Below, one piece after another: positions 16,817 through 25,780 of a stretch of 64,000 nucleotides of DNA; within the stretch, counting starts at the first letter, position 1, and the number at the start of each line of letters is the position of its first letter. Source of the stretch: Burkholderia sp. BCC1644 (lineage in GTDB: Bacteria; Pseudomonadota; Gammaproteobacteria; Burkholderiales; Burkholderiaceae); NCBI RefSeq assembly GCF_902833225.1, contig NZ_CADFEI010000008.1:186001-250000 (forward strand). The letters are read 5' to 3'. The notes beneath the pieces are model-generated. The model did no database searches. It had not been told where the DNA came from and saw nothing but the letters and a program-made list of their open reading frames with translations. The position numbers were made by a program, and so were the translations under genes.

Positions 16817-18430
16817 TTACTGGACGAACGCGCCGACCGTGAAGAACGGGTTGACCTGGCTGTTGTTGACGACCATCGCATAGACGTTGCCGGCCGTCAC
16901 GATCCAGCCCGTGTCGCCCTTCTTGAAGATCGCGACGTTGCCGCTTGCACCCTTCGCGTTGAAGTCCTGCGTGGCCGTGACCTTGATCTTGCCGGGCGTG
17001 GCCTGCGTGTAGTCCAGCGCGAACTGCGAGGTCACCGACGACGTCTGCGGGTCGATGAACGCCGCGGTATTGCCCTGGAACAGCGTGGACGTATAGTTCG
17101 CGGCCATCGTCGAGACGGCAGTACCGTCGTTGCAGCTGCCCGCCTGAGCCAGGAAGAAGGTGCCGTTGAAACTGCCGGGCAGATCCGGGTGCGGCACGTT
17201 GTTGTTGAAGCTCGGACCCGAATTCGCGACCGCGAACGTCGCGGTGCTAGGCGCCACGACACCGCATGCGGACGCGCTCGTTGCGCCGATGAAGCCGCCC
17301 TTCAGCGAGTTTGCCGCGATGGCGGTGGTCGACGAGAGCATCGAGATCCCCACTTCGGCATCGGCGACCGACGCCAGCGCATTGCTCGAATCGACATGCG
17401 TGTAACCGACTCGAATCACGACCGGCACCCGCACGCCGTTCAGCTTGCCGACAATCATGATCCCCTTCGCCTGGCTCGGCGTCGCGATCACGATGCCCGG
17501 CGCCTGCCCCGCCACCGGATACGAGACCGCACCGAACTGGTTCGCCACGGCGTTGCTCACGAACACGTTGTCGGCCGATCCGTCCGCGTTCTTGCGCAAT
17601 GCCCACGGCGACCCGGTGGTCTGGCACGAGTAGTCGCTATTCGGGGTGATCGTGCACGAACCGTCCGCATTGAGCGTCTGGTTCCAGTTGACCACGTCCG
17701 GCTCCCAGCCGACCGCCCCGGCACTGCTCTGGGCGCTGCCGCCGACGGGCGACAGGTGGATACCCACTTCGTTGTAGTTGCCCGCGACCTTCGTGAAATC
17801 CGTTTCGGTTTGGGTAAAGCCGATGAACGGATAAAAATCGAACGTGCGCGACGGCACGACACCCAGCACGAAGCCGGGGAACGGTTCGATCCCGGCGAAC
17901 GCAATCGTCGCCCCCGGAATCCCGCCGCCCACCACGCCATTGCCGACGAACAGCATCGGCGGATCCGCGCGATTGATCGTCACCGAGTACGCGCCGTCGC
18001 TCGTCGCGCCGCTGTCGAGCACGAACGCGCAGCGGTTCTGCTCGGCGGTCGGGAGACTGGTCGGATGATGGAACGCGCCGCTGATCGTCAGGCCCGCACG
18101 CGTGTTGTTGACTTGCCCTGCCGAGGTCGGCACCGACGATTCGATGAACTGCATCTGATAGGTGAGCTTCGTCGTGTCGAACTTCACCTTCACGTACTCG
18201 CCGCTGCCGGCGCCGCCCGTATACGTCGTCGTGTAATCGAGCGCGTCCGGACACAGCTTCGTCTTGACGGGCGGCTCCGTGATCGGACCGCTCGGCCCGC
18301 ACGCGCTGCCCGAGCACTGCGGCACGTTGATCGGCCCCGGATCGTCGCCGCCGCCGCAACCGGCGACGAACGGCAGCGCCAGCACCGCGCACGACAGAAT
18401 CGCCTTCCGCCATTCAGGAATGCAAATCAT
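16817..18430 (-). CDS. Lipoprotein of the Burkholderia DUF2957 type, copy 1
   Basis: This 537-residue paralogue of the next gene starts at the ATG after a near-perfect AAGGAGG with five bases between. The lipobox is FVAGC, with Cys25 followed by GGGDDPG. It carries the same core blocks as copy 2 plus about 120 extra residues, including a Cys-containing insert (GSCTITPNSDYSCQT, SASACGVVAP, AQAGSCNDG). Its C-terminus NPFFTVGAFVQ matches copy 2. Function is unknown. It leads a minus-strand run of four exported proteins with gaps of 73, 73 and 121 bases, so the promoter should lie in 18431-19047. Tandem duplication followed by divergence is the simplest reading. Confidence 0.85.
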   Translation of the reverse strand: MICIPEWRKAILSCAVLALPFVAGCGGGDDPGPINVPQCSGSACGPSGPITEPPVKTKLCPDALDYTTTYTGGAGSGEYVKVKFDTTKLTYQMQFIESSVPTSAGQVNNTRAGLTISGAFHHPTSLPTAEQNRCAFVLDSGATSDGAYSVTINRADPPMLFVGNGVVGGGIPGATIAFAGIEPFPGFVLGVVPSRTFDFYPFIGFTQTETDFTKVAGNYNEVGIHLSPVGGSAQSSAGAVGWEPDVVNWNQTLNADGSCTITPNSDYSCQTTGSPWALRKNADGSADNVFVSNAVANQFGAVSYPVAGQAPGIVIATPSQAKGIMIVGKLNGVRVPVVIRVGYTHVDSSNALASVADAEVGISMLSSTTAIAANSLKGGFIGATSASACGVVAPSTATFAVANSGPSFNNNVPHPDLPGSFNGTFFLAQAGSCNDGTAVSTMAANYTSTLFQGNTAAFIDPQTSSVTSQFALDYTQATPGKIKVTATQDFNAKGASGNVAIFKKGDTGWIVTAGNVYAMVVNNSQVNPFFTVGAFVQ

Positions 18431-19047
18431 CAACCCCTCCTTTTCAGGTACGACAAGTCTCGTCCGGCCGGGCTGCATGGCCCGCCGGTTGGTATCGCGC
18501 CGCCGCACGAACGCGCGGCGCATGACGGTGCGCGCAAGACGGCCGCGATGCCGGTCAGGCAGGTGCGGCATGCGCCGCGGCGGCAGACAAGCGCGCTCCC
18601 GCAGCCCCGTCATGCGGCACGGCGCCGTCGGAACGATCGAAACGGAAAGTGGTTCGCCGCTACACGGCGAGGTGACGACGCAGGCACGCGACGTGAGTCG
18701 CGCCTGCATTCAGCGAAAAATCGGGAAACGGCAGTCCGGCTGGCCCCGCGGATAGGCGTCTCATGGTGTGGTCTCCATCCGTACGCTTGATTCGTTATCG
18801 TGATGCGTCGTTTGTCGAGACTATGATCGGACCATTCAAACAAGTAAATGGATGCAGAGTTCCAAACGAATGAAACCGCGCGATCCTAGCGTTTACACGG
18901 TATTTGACAGATTTTCAAACAGCCTTCATTTTATTTGCTCAGACAAATACCGGGGCCGTGGAACACCCGTTTGAACGGCAACCGTCAATCCGCGCCGGGC
19001 CAGGCCAGACGGCCTTCAGCGGCCCGCACGCATGTTGCGGCGCAACC
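18431..19047. other. Intergenic region upstream of the exported-protein operon
   Basis: There are 617 bases without a convincing gene between the cupin gene and the first lipoprotein gene, both on the minus strand. Composition falls in GC around 18780-18950, where the operon promoter probably lies. I could not fix a -35/-10 pair. Open frames here lack ribosome-binding sites and recognisable products. Confidence 0.5.
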
Positions 19048-19344
19048 TTACACGTCGATGATCGCGAGCGTGCCGTGGCTGCCGGGCAGCACCGCGTGGC
19101 GGATGCCGGCACGCGCAAGATACATCTGTCCGGCCCCGACCACGACCGTTTCCGCTTCGACTTCGAGCATCAGCGTGCCGTCGAGCACCAGCAACCCCTC
19201 GTTGTAGTCGTGTACTTCCGCTTCGTACGGCTGCGCGTCCATGCGCAGCACCTTGATCCGGGCCGGCCCGACCTCGCCGACGATCGTGGATTTCCATGCG
19301 GCGGCCTGAGCGTCCGCCACGGATTTGAAATCGATCAAAGACAT
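19048..19344 (-). CDS. Small cupin-domain protein
   Basis: This 98-residue protein is a single cupin barrel. The pattern EVHDYNEGLLVLDGTLMLEV corresponds to cupin motif 1 in degenerate form, and GAGQMYLARAGIRHAVLPG to motif 2 with a conserved His. The usual motif-1 metal ligands are only partly present (HDYNE in place of HxHxxxxE), so metal binding is uncertain. GGAG lies nine bases before the ATG. It stands alone between two intergenic spaces. Small cupins of this kind act in sensing, isomerisation or storage, and the role here cannot be told. Confidence 0.75.
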   Translation of the reverse strand: MSLIDFKSVADAQAAAWKSTIVGEVGPARIKVLRMDAQPYEAEVHDYNEGLLVLDGTLMLEVEAETVVVGAGQMYLARAGIRHAVLPGSHGTLAIIDV

Positions 19345-19761
19345 GCGCCCTGCTCCGTGAACGATGAAAGGAACGCATTATCGCGAGCGCGATGCGTGCC
19401 GTCCCGGTACGGCGCACGGGCCTTCGGGCAGCACAGTCGGCGCGCCGCGCGCGCGGAAACGCGGCCACGGCCCGATTCGCTGAAAATGCGCCGAATTGTT
19501 CGTTCAGTTCAAATAAAGCTCGCCTTTGTTGATCGTTGCGCGCTTGATTCATGCAAATCCGGCACTGTCGCTGCCCGTCTTTTCCATCAGAATGCATTTC
19601 GATCTTCCGATTGCTAATATGGCGGTCCCGCGATCCCGCACCACAACGCCGTTCGACATGACGCCCGTTCGCCATGCCGTCCCCGGTCCCGGCCGCTTCG
19701 CAGCGGCGGCGACACCGGGCACGCGCGGCGCAGCGCGTCACGCCGGCCGGCCGTGCCATCC
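19345..19761. other. Intergenic region between cupin gene and ABC transporter
   Basis: The 417 bases between the divergent cupin and ABC-transporter genes should hold both promoters. The stretch around 19490-19620 is lower in GC. I see no clear operator, hairpin or small gene. Confidence 0.5.
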
Positions 19762-20712
19762 GTGAGCATGCAACCGATCCTTTCCGTCTCCGACCTCTCC
19801 AAGACTTACGCGTCCGGCTTTCAGGCGCTGAAGCACGTGACCCTCGACATCCGCCCCGGCGAGATCTTCGCGCTGCTCGGGCCGAACGGCGCCGGCAAGA
19901 CCACGCTGATCGGCTCGATCTGCGGCATCGTCACGCCAACCGAAGGCCGCGTGACGGTCGGCGGCCACGACATCCGCGATCAATACCGCGCGGCCCGCGA
20001 AATGATCGGCCTCGTGCCGCAGGAGCTGACCACCGACGCGTTCGAAACCGTCTGGGCGACCGTGTCGTTCAGCCGCGGGCTGTTCGGCAAGTCGCCCGAT
20101 CCCGCGTACATCGAGAAGACGCTGAAGGCGCTGTCGCTGTGGGACAAGCGCGACAACAAGCTGATGACGCTGTCGGGCGGCATGAAACGCCGCGTGATGA
20201 TCGCGAAGGCGCTGTCGCACGAGCCGCGCATCCTGTTCCTCGACGAGCCGACGGCCGGCGTCGACGTCGAGCTGCGCCGCGACATGTGGAAGCTCGTCGA
20301 TTCGCTGCGCGAAAGCGGCGTGACGATCCTGCTGACCACACACTACATCGAGGAAGCCGAGGAAATGGCCGACCGGATCGGCATCATCCTCGGCGGCGAG
20401 CTCGTGCTCGTCGAGGAAAAGCGCGAGCTGATGCGCAAGCTCGGCAAGAAGCAGCTGACCGTGCAGCTCGAGCACCCGCTCGCGGACGTGCCGCCCGCGC
20501 TCGTGCCGTTCGGGCTCGAACGCGCGGACGACGGCGCCGCACTCGTCTACACGTACGACTCGCATCGCGACGACGCGAGCATCGCCAAGCTGATCAACGC
20601 GCTCGGCTCGGCCGGCATCGGCTTCCGCGACCTGCACACGACGCAGAGCTCGCTCGAGGACATTTTCGTCAGCCTGATCGACAACCGCCGCAACGGCGTG
20701 CAAGGAGCCTGA
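19762..20712 (+). CDS. ABC exporter ATP-binding subunit (DrrA/NodI type)
   Basis: This is about 316 residues. The nucleotide-binding domain has Walker [14 protein letters not shown]-loop LVPQELT, signature [10 protein letters not shown], Walker [14 protein letters not shown] and H-loop [13 protein letters not shown]. The C-terminal extra domain ends [14 protein letters not shown], typical of DrrA/NodI/CcmA exporters. Start codons at 19753 (GTG), 19762 (GTG) and 19768 (ATG) are in frame and none has a strong ribosome-binding site; I use 19762 because it gives [12 protein letters not shown]. The permease starts three bases after the stop, forming a two-gene exporter. The substrate is unknown. 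Confidence 0.9.
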   Translation: MSMQPILSVSDLSKTYASGFQALKHVTLDIRPGEIFALLGPNGAGKTTLIGSICGIVTPTEGRVTVGGHDIRDQYRAAREMIGLVPQELTTDAFETVWATVSFSRGLFGKSPDPAYIEKTLKALSLWDKRDNKLMTLSGGMKRRVMIAKALSHEPRILFLDEPTAGVDVELRRDMWKLVDSLRESGVTILLTTHYIEEAEEMADRIGIILGGELVLVEEKRELMRKLGKKQLTVQLEHPLADVPPALVPFGLERADDGAALVYTYDSHRDDASIAKLINALGSAGIGFRDLHTTQSSLEDIFVSLIDNRRNGVQGA

Positions 20713-20715
20713 CGC

Positions 20716-21477
20716 ATGAACTGGCATGGAATCCGCGCGATCTACCGCGCAGAAATGGCCCGCACGCGCCGCACGCTGATGCAGAGCATCATCGCACCGG
20801 TGATCTCGACGTCGCTGTATTTCGTCGTGTTCGGCTCCGCGATCGGCTCGCGCATCAGCGACGTGAACGGGATCGGCTACGGGTCGTTCATCGTGCCGGG
20901 CCTCGTGATGCTGTCGCTGCTGTCGCAGAGCATCTCGAACGCTTCCTTCGGCATCTACTTCCCGCGCTTCACGGGCACGATCTACGAGATCCTGTCCGCG
21001 CCCGTGTCGTACTGGGAGATCGTGATCGCGTACGTCGGCGCGGCCGCGTCGAAGTCGATGCTGCTCGGCGTGATCATCCTCGCCACGGCCGGCCTGTTCG
21101 TGCCGCTGCACATCCTGCATCCGTTCTGGATGGTGCTGTTCCTGGTGCTGACGGCGATCACGTTCAGCCTGTTCGGCTTCGTGATCGGCATCTGGGCCGA
21201 CAGCTTCGAGAAGCTGCAACTCGTGCCGCTCCTCATCATCACGCCGCTCACGTTCCTCGGCGGCAGCTTCTATTCGGTCGACATGCTGCCGCCCGCGTGG
21301 CGCGTCATCACGCTGTTCAACCCGATCGTCTACCTGATCAGCGGCTTCCGCTGGTCGTTCTACGGGCTCGCCGACGTGCACGTGTGGATCAGCCTCGCCG
21401 CCACCGGGCTGTTCCTCGCGATCCTGCTCGCGATCGTCGCGTGGATGTTCCGCACCGGCTACAAGCTGAAGAACTGA
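20716..21477 (+). CDS. ABC-2 type exporter permease
   Basis: This 253-residue protein has six hydrophobic helices and the ABC-2 signature region: [17 protein letters not shown], then [23 protein letters not shown], then [18 protein letters not shown]. It pairs with the preceding ATPase, and AAGGAG eight bases before its ATG lies in the end of that gene. Homologues include NodJ, DrrB and YadH-type permeases. Transported compound unknown. Confidence 0.9.
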   Translation: MNWHGIRAIYRAEMARTRRTLMQSIIAPVISTSLYFVVFGSAIGSRISDVNGIGYGSFIVPGLVMLSLLSQSISNASFGIYFPRFTGTIYEILSAPVSYWEIVIAYVGAAASKSMLLGVIILATAGLFVPLHILHPFWMVLFLVLTAITFSLFGFVIGIWADSFEKLQLVPLLIITPLTFLGGSFYSVDMLPPAWRVITLFNPIVYLISGFRWSFYGLADVHVWISLAATGLFLAILLAIVAWMFRTGYKLKN

Positions 21478-21485
21478 CGTGGCAC

Positions 21486-21530
21486 GCGCCGCCCGCCGAT
21501 GACGCATTTGGGCAAGCAGGCGGCGCTTTT
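21486..21530 (+). terminator. Probable intrinsic terminator after the ABC exporter
   Basis: GCGCCGCC (21486-21493) pairs with GGCGGCGC (21519-21526) across a 25-base loop and is followed by TTTT. It begins nine bases after the permease stop. The long loop lowers confidence. Confidence 0.6.
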
Positions 21531-21577
21531 CCTCTGATGCGGCAGTTTGTGGTCGCGTCTACTGAACGTGAAGCATC

Positions 21578-21612
21578 GGGGCCCTGGAGCATGCGCTGCG
21601 CGGCCCCTTTTT
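21578..21612 (+). terminator. GC hairpin and T-tract just before the MFS gene (terminator or attenuator)
   Basis: GGGGCC (21578-21583) pairs with GGCCCC (21602-21607) and is followed by five T. The T-tract ends 16 bases before the MFS start codon, and the MFS ribosome-binding site follows directly. That leaves no room for a promoter with a normal leader after it, so it may attenuate the MFS gene. Confidence 0.5.
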
Positions 21613-21628
21613 CATTTCAGAGGACGCC

Positions 21629-23053
21629 ATGCCCGCCGCCACCGCTCCCGCCTCCGCCGCCGCCCGGCTCGAACGCCTGCCGTTCTCCGGCTATCACAAG
21701 CGCATCTTCTTCATCATCGCGATCGCGTTCTTCTTCGACTCGGTCGACCTCGGCACGATGACGTTCGTGCTCGGCTCGATCCGCAAGGAGTTCGGGCTGT
21801 CGACCGCGGCCGCCGGCCTCGTCGCGAGCGCGAGCTTCTTCGGGATGGTGATCGGTGCGGCCGTCGCCGGCCTGCTCGCCGACCGCTTCGGCCGCCGGCC
21901 CGTGTTCCAGTGGAGCATGGTGCTGTGGGGCGCCGCGTCGTACCTGTGCTCGACCGCGCAGAGCGTCGACGCGCTGATCGTCTACCGCGTGCTGCTCGGC
22001 ATCGGGATGGGGATGGAATTCCCGGTCGCGCAGACGCTGCTGTCCGAGTTCGTGCCGACCGAGAAGCGCGGTCGCCTGATCGCGCTGATGGACGGCTTCT
22101 GGCCGCTCGGCTTCATCACGGCCGGCATCGTCGCGTACTTCGTGCTGCCGCAGTTCGGCTGGCGCACCGTGTTCGCGCTGCTCGCGATTCCCGCGGTGTT
22201 CGTGCTCGTCGTGCGCCGGATCGTGCCCGAATCGCCGCGCTGGCTCGAGCATGCGGGCCGGCACGCGGAAGCCGACACGGTGATGCACACGATCGAGGCG
22301 AAGGTGATGCGCTCGGCCGGCGTCGCGACGCTGCCGCCGCCATCACGGCTCGCGGAACCGGTCGTGGCTCGCGGCCACGGCGCGCTGCTCGAGATCTGGA
22401 GCGGCGTGTACCGTCGCCGCACGGTAATGGTGTGGCTGCTGTGGTTCTTCGCGCTGCTCGGCTTCTACGGCCTCACGTCGTGGCTCGGCGCGCTGCTGCA
22501 GCAAGCCGGCTTCGAAGTCACGAAATCGGTGTTCTACACGGTGCTGATCTCGCTCGGCGGCGTGCCGGGCTTCCTGTGCGCCGCGTGGCTCGTCGAACGC
22601 TGGGGGCGCAAGCCGACCTGCATCGCGTCGCTGATCGGCGGCGGCGCGATGGCGTATGCGTATGGCCAGAGCGCGCTGTACGGCGGCAGCACGACGCTGC
22701 TGATCGTCACGGGCCTCGCGATGCAGTTCTTCCTGTTCGGGATGTGGGCCGCGCTGTACACGTACACGCCCGAGCTGTACGGCACCGGTGCGCGCGCGAC
22801 GGGGTCGGGCTTCGCATCGGCGATCGGGCGCGTCGGTTCGCTGATCGGGCCTTACGTGGTCGGCGTCGTGCTGCCGGTGTTCGGCCAGGGCGGTGTGTTC
22901 ACGCTCGGCGCGCTGTCGTTCATCGCGGCGGCAATCGCCGTGTGGACGCTCGGAATCGAGACGAAGGGGCTCGCGCTGGAACAGCTCGCGGCAGGCGACG
23001 AGACGGGTGGCAACGGGCGATATGCGGCGGCGGCAGCGGACAAGCTGTCCTGA
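21629..23053 (+). CDS. MFS transporter of the sugar / aromatic-acid porter type
   Basis: This 474-residue, 12-helix transporter has DSVDLGTMTFVLGSI in helix 1, the loop motif GLLADRFGRRPVFQW after helix 2, ESPRWLEHAGR before the central loop, and the matching C-terminal AAWLVERWGRKPTC. These are hallmarks of the metabolite:H+ symporter (AAHS) and sugar porter families. RGRLIALMDGFWPLG and the C-terminal GTGARATGSGFASAIGRVG resemble niacin, benzoate and metabolite porters. AGAGGA five bases before the ATG supports the start. It may be solitary. A GC hairpin with T-tract lies immediately upstream. Confidence 0.88.
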   Translation: MPAATAPASAAARLERLPFSGYHKRIFFIIAIAFFFDSVDLGTMTFVLGSIRKEFGLSTAAAGLVASASFFGMVIGAAVAGLLADRFGRRPVFQWSMVLWGAASYLCSTAQSVDALIVYRVLLGIGMGMEFPVAQTLLSEFVPTEKRGRLIALMDGFWPLGFITAGIVAYFVLPQFGWRTVFALLAIPAVFVLVVRRIVPESPRWLEHAGRHAEADTVMHTIEAKVMRSAGVATLPPPSRLAEPVVARGHGALLEIWSGVYRRRTVMVWLLWFFALLGFYGLTSWLGALLQQAGFEVTKSVFYTVLISLGGVPGFLCAAWLVERWGRKPTCIASLIGGGAMAYAYGQSALYGGSTTLLIVTGLAMQFFLFGMWAALYTYTPELYGTGARATGSGFASAIGRVGSLIGPYVVGVVLPVFGQGGVFTLGALSFIAAAIAVWTLGIETKGLALEQLAAGDETGGNGRYAAAAADKLS

Positions 23054-23249
23054 CCGACGGGGTTCGCTTTCGGGCCGGGAACGCGTTCGGCGCCGTTCCC
23101 GGCCGCTGCGAAAACTGACAGGCGTCGCATCCGGCGCGACGCTGCTAGACTGCATCGACGTAGCGGTTCACGCACGGCACTTGCCCGCTATGCCGCGGCG
23201 CTCGTGCGACGGTGCCGTCCCGCCCACTCCTCGCGCGAGGATTGCATCG

Positions 23250-23951
23250 ATGGACCACGCCCGTATCGAAGAAATCCGCAGCGGCCTGTTTCGCGCGACG
23301 ACCTACATCGACAAGCTGAAGCTCGGGTTCAGCCAGTTCTTCGTCCGCGCGCCGGACGGCGACGTCGTCTGCATCGAAACAGGTACGCGCGCCAATTTTC
23401 CGCAACTGAGCGCGAGCCTCGCGACCGTCGGCATCACGCCGTCGAAGGTGAGCAGCGTGATCGTTCCGCATTTCGAGGTCGACGAGATGGGCGCGCTGCC
23501 CGACTTTCTCGCGGCCAATCCGGCGCTCGTCGCGTACGGCCATCCGATGTGCACGCACGGGCTGGCCGATATCTTCGGCGTGCGCGCGAAGCCGCTGAAG
23601 GACGGCGAACCGACGACGATTTCAGGCGTCGACGTCGTGCCGGTCTTTACGAAGCATGTGCACCAATGGGATGCGCTGGTCGTGTACCTGCCGGCGTACA
23701 GGGCGCTGCTGTCGTCGGACATCCTGATGCGCTTCGGCGACGAGGACACGGACGACCCGTTGCCGGTCATCCTCGAATCGATCCGACGCTCGGACTACCT
23801 GCCGTCGCTCGCGCACATGGCGAGCGCGCTGCGCCGCATCCAGGCGCTCGATCTCGAGATCATCCTGCCGATGCACGGCCCGGCGATCACGCACGACATC
23901 CCGCGCGTGCTCGCCGGTGCGATCGCGCACTGCGAAGCCGCCGCCGCGTAA
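23250..23951 (+). CDS. Metallo-beta-lactamase-fold protein with degenerate metal site
   Basis: This 233-residue protein follows the MBL-fold course: VCIETGTRANFPQLSASL, VSSVIVPHFEVDEMGALPDFL, FTKHVHQWDALVVYLPAYRALLSSDILMRFG, and LPMHGPAITHD. The first metal motif, normally HxHxDH, is here PHFEVDEMG, so one of the usual His ligands is replaced. Other ligands (KHVHQWD, SSDILM, PMHGP) remain. This pattern occurs in FprA/ODP-like diiron proteins, where HxExD replaces HxHxD, so an oxygen- or NO-reducing relative is possible. GAGG nine bases before the ATG supports the start. Confidence 0.78.
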   Translation: MDHARIEEIRSGLFRATTYIDKLKLGFSQFFVRAPDGDVVCIETGTRANFPQLSASLATVGITPSKVSSVIVPHFEVDEMGALPDFLAANPALVAYGHPMCTHGLADIFGVRAKPLKDGEPTTISGVDVVPVFTKHVHQWDALVVYLPAYRALLSSDILMRFGDEDTDDPLPVILESIRRSDYLPSLAHMASALRRIQALDLEIILPMHGPAITHDIPRVLAGAIAHCEAAAA

Positions 23952-23997
23952 GCCGCGGAGGCGGCAATCCAGCGTTGGTATGTATAGCCGGTGCCGG

Positions 23998-24228
23998 TCA
24001 GGCGCCGGCGACGACGAACTCTTCGGCCGCCTTGCGCTGGACCGCGGCCATCACGGCCAGTTCGCGCTTGCTGCGCGTGTCGCCGGACACGACACCCGTC
24101 GCGTTCTTCGCCTTCGCGCCCAGCGGGAAAAACACAAACGACGCGCCGGCCGGCGCAGCCGGTTCCGCACGCAGGCGTTTGTTCAGGATCTTCAGGTATT
24201 TCTTCTTCGAGACTTCTTTAGCAGCCAT
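23998..24228 (-). CDS. Small basic protein of unknown function
   Basis: This 76-residue protein is Lys- and Ala-rich (MAAKEVSKKKYLKILNKRL at the start, then ELAVMAAVQRKAAEEFV). GGAGG stands five bases before its ATG, which makes it a likely real gene despite its size. A middle section (GASFVFFPLGAKAKNATGVV) is hydrophobic. I do not recognise a domain. It stands alone, convergent with the MBL-fold gene. Confidence 0.65.
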   Translation of the reverse strand: MAAKEVSKKKYLKILNKRLRAEPAAPAGASFVFFPLGAKAKNATGVVSGDTRSKRELAVMAAVQRKAAEEFVVAGA

Positions 24229-24436
24229 GGCATCCTCCGCGTCAACGTGGTGAAGATCAGCATACCAGTTTTGGCGGCGCGCTCCGCGGCGGCGCCCGCC
24301 GGTGCGCCCGCCGTCGAAAATTCTTCGCGCGCGATGTCGATCCGCGTGATTCCCGCGCGTCGTGTTGTCGTAACCGATCGTTTTGCCGTCGATACGGCCG
24401 GCGGTTCCCCCGATTCATTATTCAGGAGATAAGACA

Positions 24437-24868
24437 ATGCGCGTCATGGTCATCGTCAAAGCCACCGCCGATTCCGAATCCGGCCGGATGCCCGACACCC
24501 AATGCATGGCCGAAATGGGCCGCTTCAATGAAGCGCTGGCGGAAGCCGGCATCCTGCTCGCCGCGGACGGCTTGCACGCGAGCATGCGCGGCAAGCGCGT
24601 GCATTTTTCCGGCAAGGACCGCTCCGTCATCGACGGCCCGTTCGCCGAAACGAAGGAACTCATCGCCGGCTACTGGCTGTGGCAGGTGAAATCGATGGAA
24701 GAAGCCGTCGAATGGGTAAAGCGCTGCCCGAACCCGATGCCGGGCGACTCCGACATCGAGATCCGCCCGCTGCTCGAGGCCGAGGATTTCAGCCCGGCAT
24801 TCACGGCCGAACTGCAGGCGCAGAAGGCGCGACTGAGCGCGGAACGCGACGCGCGGCAGAAGTCCTGA
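24437..24868 (+). CDS. YCII/DGPF-domain protein
   Basis: This 143-residue protein has the YCII-related ferredoxin-like fold: MRVMVIVKATADSESG, MAEMGRFNEALAEAGILLAA, the DGPF motif in SVIDGPFAETKELIAGYW, and LWQVKSMEEAVEWVKRCP. DGPF proteins often accompany ECF sigma factors or detoxifying enzymes, but none is adjacent. The ATG at 24437 has AGGAGA seven bases upstream; earlier in-frame ATG codons lack one. The C-terminus ends in a charged helix (AELQAQKARLSAERDARQ). Confidence 0.88.
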   Translation: MRVMVIVKATADSESGRMPDTQCMAEMGRFNEALAEAGILLAADGLHASMRGKRVHFSGKDRSVIDGPFAETKELIAGYWLWQVKSMEEAVEWVKRCPNPMPGDSDIEIRPLLEAEDFSPAFTAELQAQKARLSAERDARQKS

Positions 24869-24923
24869 GCGGCAGGCGTGCGCGAGCCTCGCGCGCGCCC
24901 GGACGAACCGGTTGACGAGCACC

Positions 24924-24960
24924 CGCTTGGTAACGTATCGTTTTGATACGTTACCAAGCG
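24924..24960. promoter_or_regulatory. Perfect 16-bp palindrome, candidate repressor operator
   Basis: CGCTTGGTAACGTATC and its exact reverse complement flank GTTTT, centred 32 bases before the DinB-like gene start. A -35-like TTGACG lies at 24912-24917, and the -10 position (for example TATCGT, 24936-24941) would fall inside the palindrome, so a bound dimer would block RNA polymerase. The core ACGTATC...GATACGT has the look of a TetR- or MarR-type site. No matching regulator gene is adjacent. There is no T-tract, so a terminator is less likely. Confidence 0.65.
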
Positions 24961-24973
24961 GAGCCCATTCGCC

Positions 24974-25780
24974 ATGCATTCCCGTTTCGACCGTTTCCGC
25001 ACCACCGCGCTCGGCGCCCAGCTCGAAGCGCTGATCGAACAGCCCGGGCGCTATCTCGAGTTCGCGGCGCTGTCGCGTGTGGGCGTCGCCGCGATCGGCG
25101 CGATCCAGGACGAGATCGCAGGCAAATTCCCCGAAATCGAAACCGACACGACGGCCCGCCAGTTCTGTGGCGCGATGGTCGCGGAAGTCATGCGCCGTCA
25201 CAGCCACGAGGTCGTGCAGGCGCGCGGGCGGCTCGGCGGCGCGCTGTTCAGCTATGGCGCGGTATTCAGTGCATTTCCGCACCGGCTGCCGTTCGCCGAC
25301 GTCGTCGCCGCGCTGGCACGCATGCCCGACCGGCTCGCCGCCTATGCCGCGCATGTGCCGGTCGCCCTGGCCACGCGCCGCCCGGCCGGCACCGGCTTTT
25401 CGCTCGTCGAGCATGCGTGCCACCTGCGCGACCTCGACACCGTGTTTGCCGAACGCATCGACGTCGTGCGCACGGCCGAGCTGCCGGTGATCGCGTCGGT
25501 CGACGGCACCGTGCTCGCCGCGCAACGCGACTATCTCGCGCAGCCGCTCGACGCCGCCATCACCGCATTTCGCACGCACCGCGCCACGCTATGCGCCACC
25601 GCCGCCGCGCTGGAACCGTCGCAGCTCGCACGCTGCGGGCTGCGCGACGGCATCCGCCGCATGTCGCTCGACGAACTCGTGCGCGAACTGCTCGACCACG
25701 ACCGCACGCACGTGCTCGAACTCGACGAACTGCTCGCCGAACTCGACTTGCCACCCCTTCCCGCCGTATCCACCGAATGA
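24974..25780 (+). CDS. DinB-like four-helix protein with N-terminal extension
   Basis: In this 268-residue protein the C-terminal 150 residues look like a DinB/YfiT-type four-helix bundle with metal-ligand histidines (FSLVEHACHLRDLDTVFAER, then LVRELLDHDRTHVLELDELL). The first 110 residues (MHSRFDRFRTTALGAQLEAL, FAALSRVGVAAIGAIQDEIA) form a separate helical part that I do not recognise. DinB-superfamily enzymes use thiol cofactors or bind metal, and the reaction here is unknown. Expression is probably controlled by the palindrome at 24924-24960. Its stop overlaps the start of a truncated hydrolase by four bases, so a second enzyme was once coupled to it. Confidence 0.7.
   Translation: MHSRFDRFRTTALGAQLEALIEQPGRYLEFAALSRVGVAAIGAIQDEIAGKFPEIETDTTARQFCGAMVAEVMRRHSHEVVQARGRLGGALFSYGAVFSAFPHRLPFADVVAALARMPDRLAAYAAHVPVALATRRPAGTGFSLVEHACHLRDLDTVFAERIDVVRTAELPVIASVDGTVLAAQRDYLAQPLDAAITAFRTHRATLCATAAALEPSQLARCGLRDGIRRMSLDELVRELLDHDRTHVLELDELLAELDLPPLPAVSTE

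Noticed and set aside
19738..21507. A 589-codon minus-strand open frame opposite the ABC exporter genes
   Set aside because: The plus strand encodes a complete ATPase and permease with all motifs. The minus translation has no domain features.
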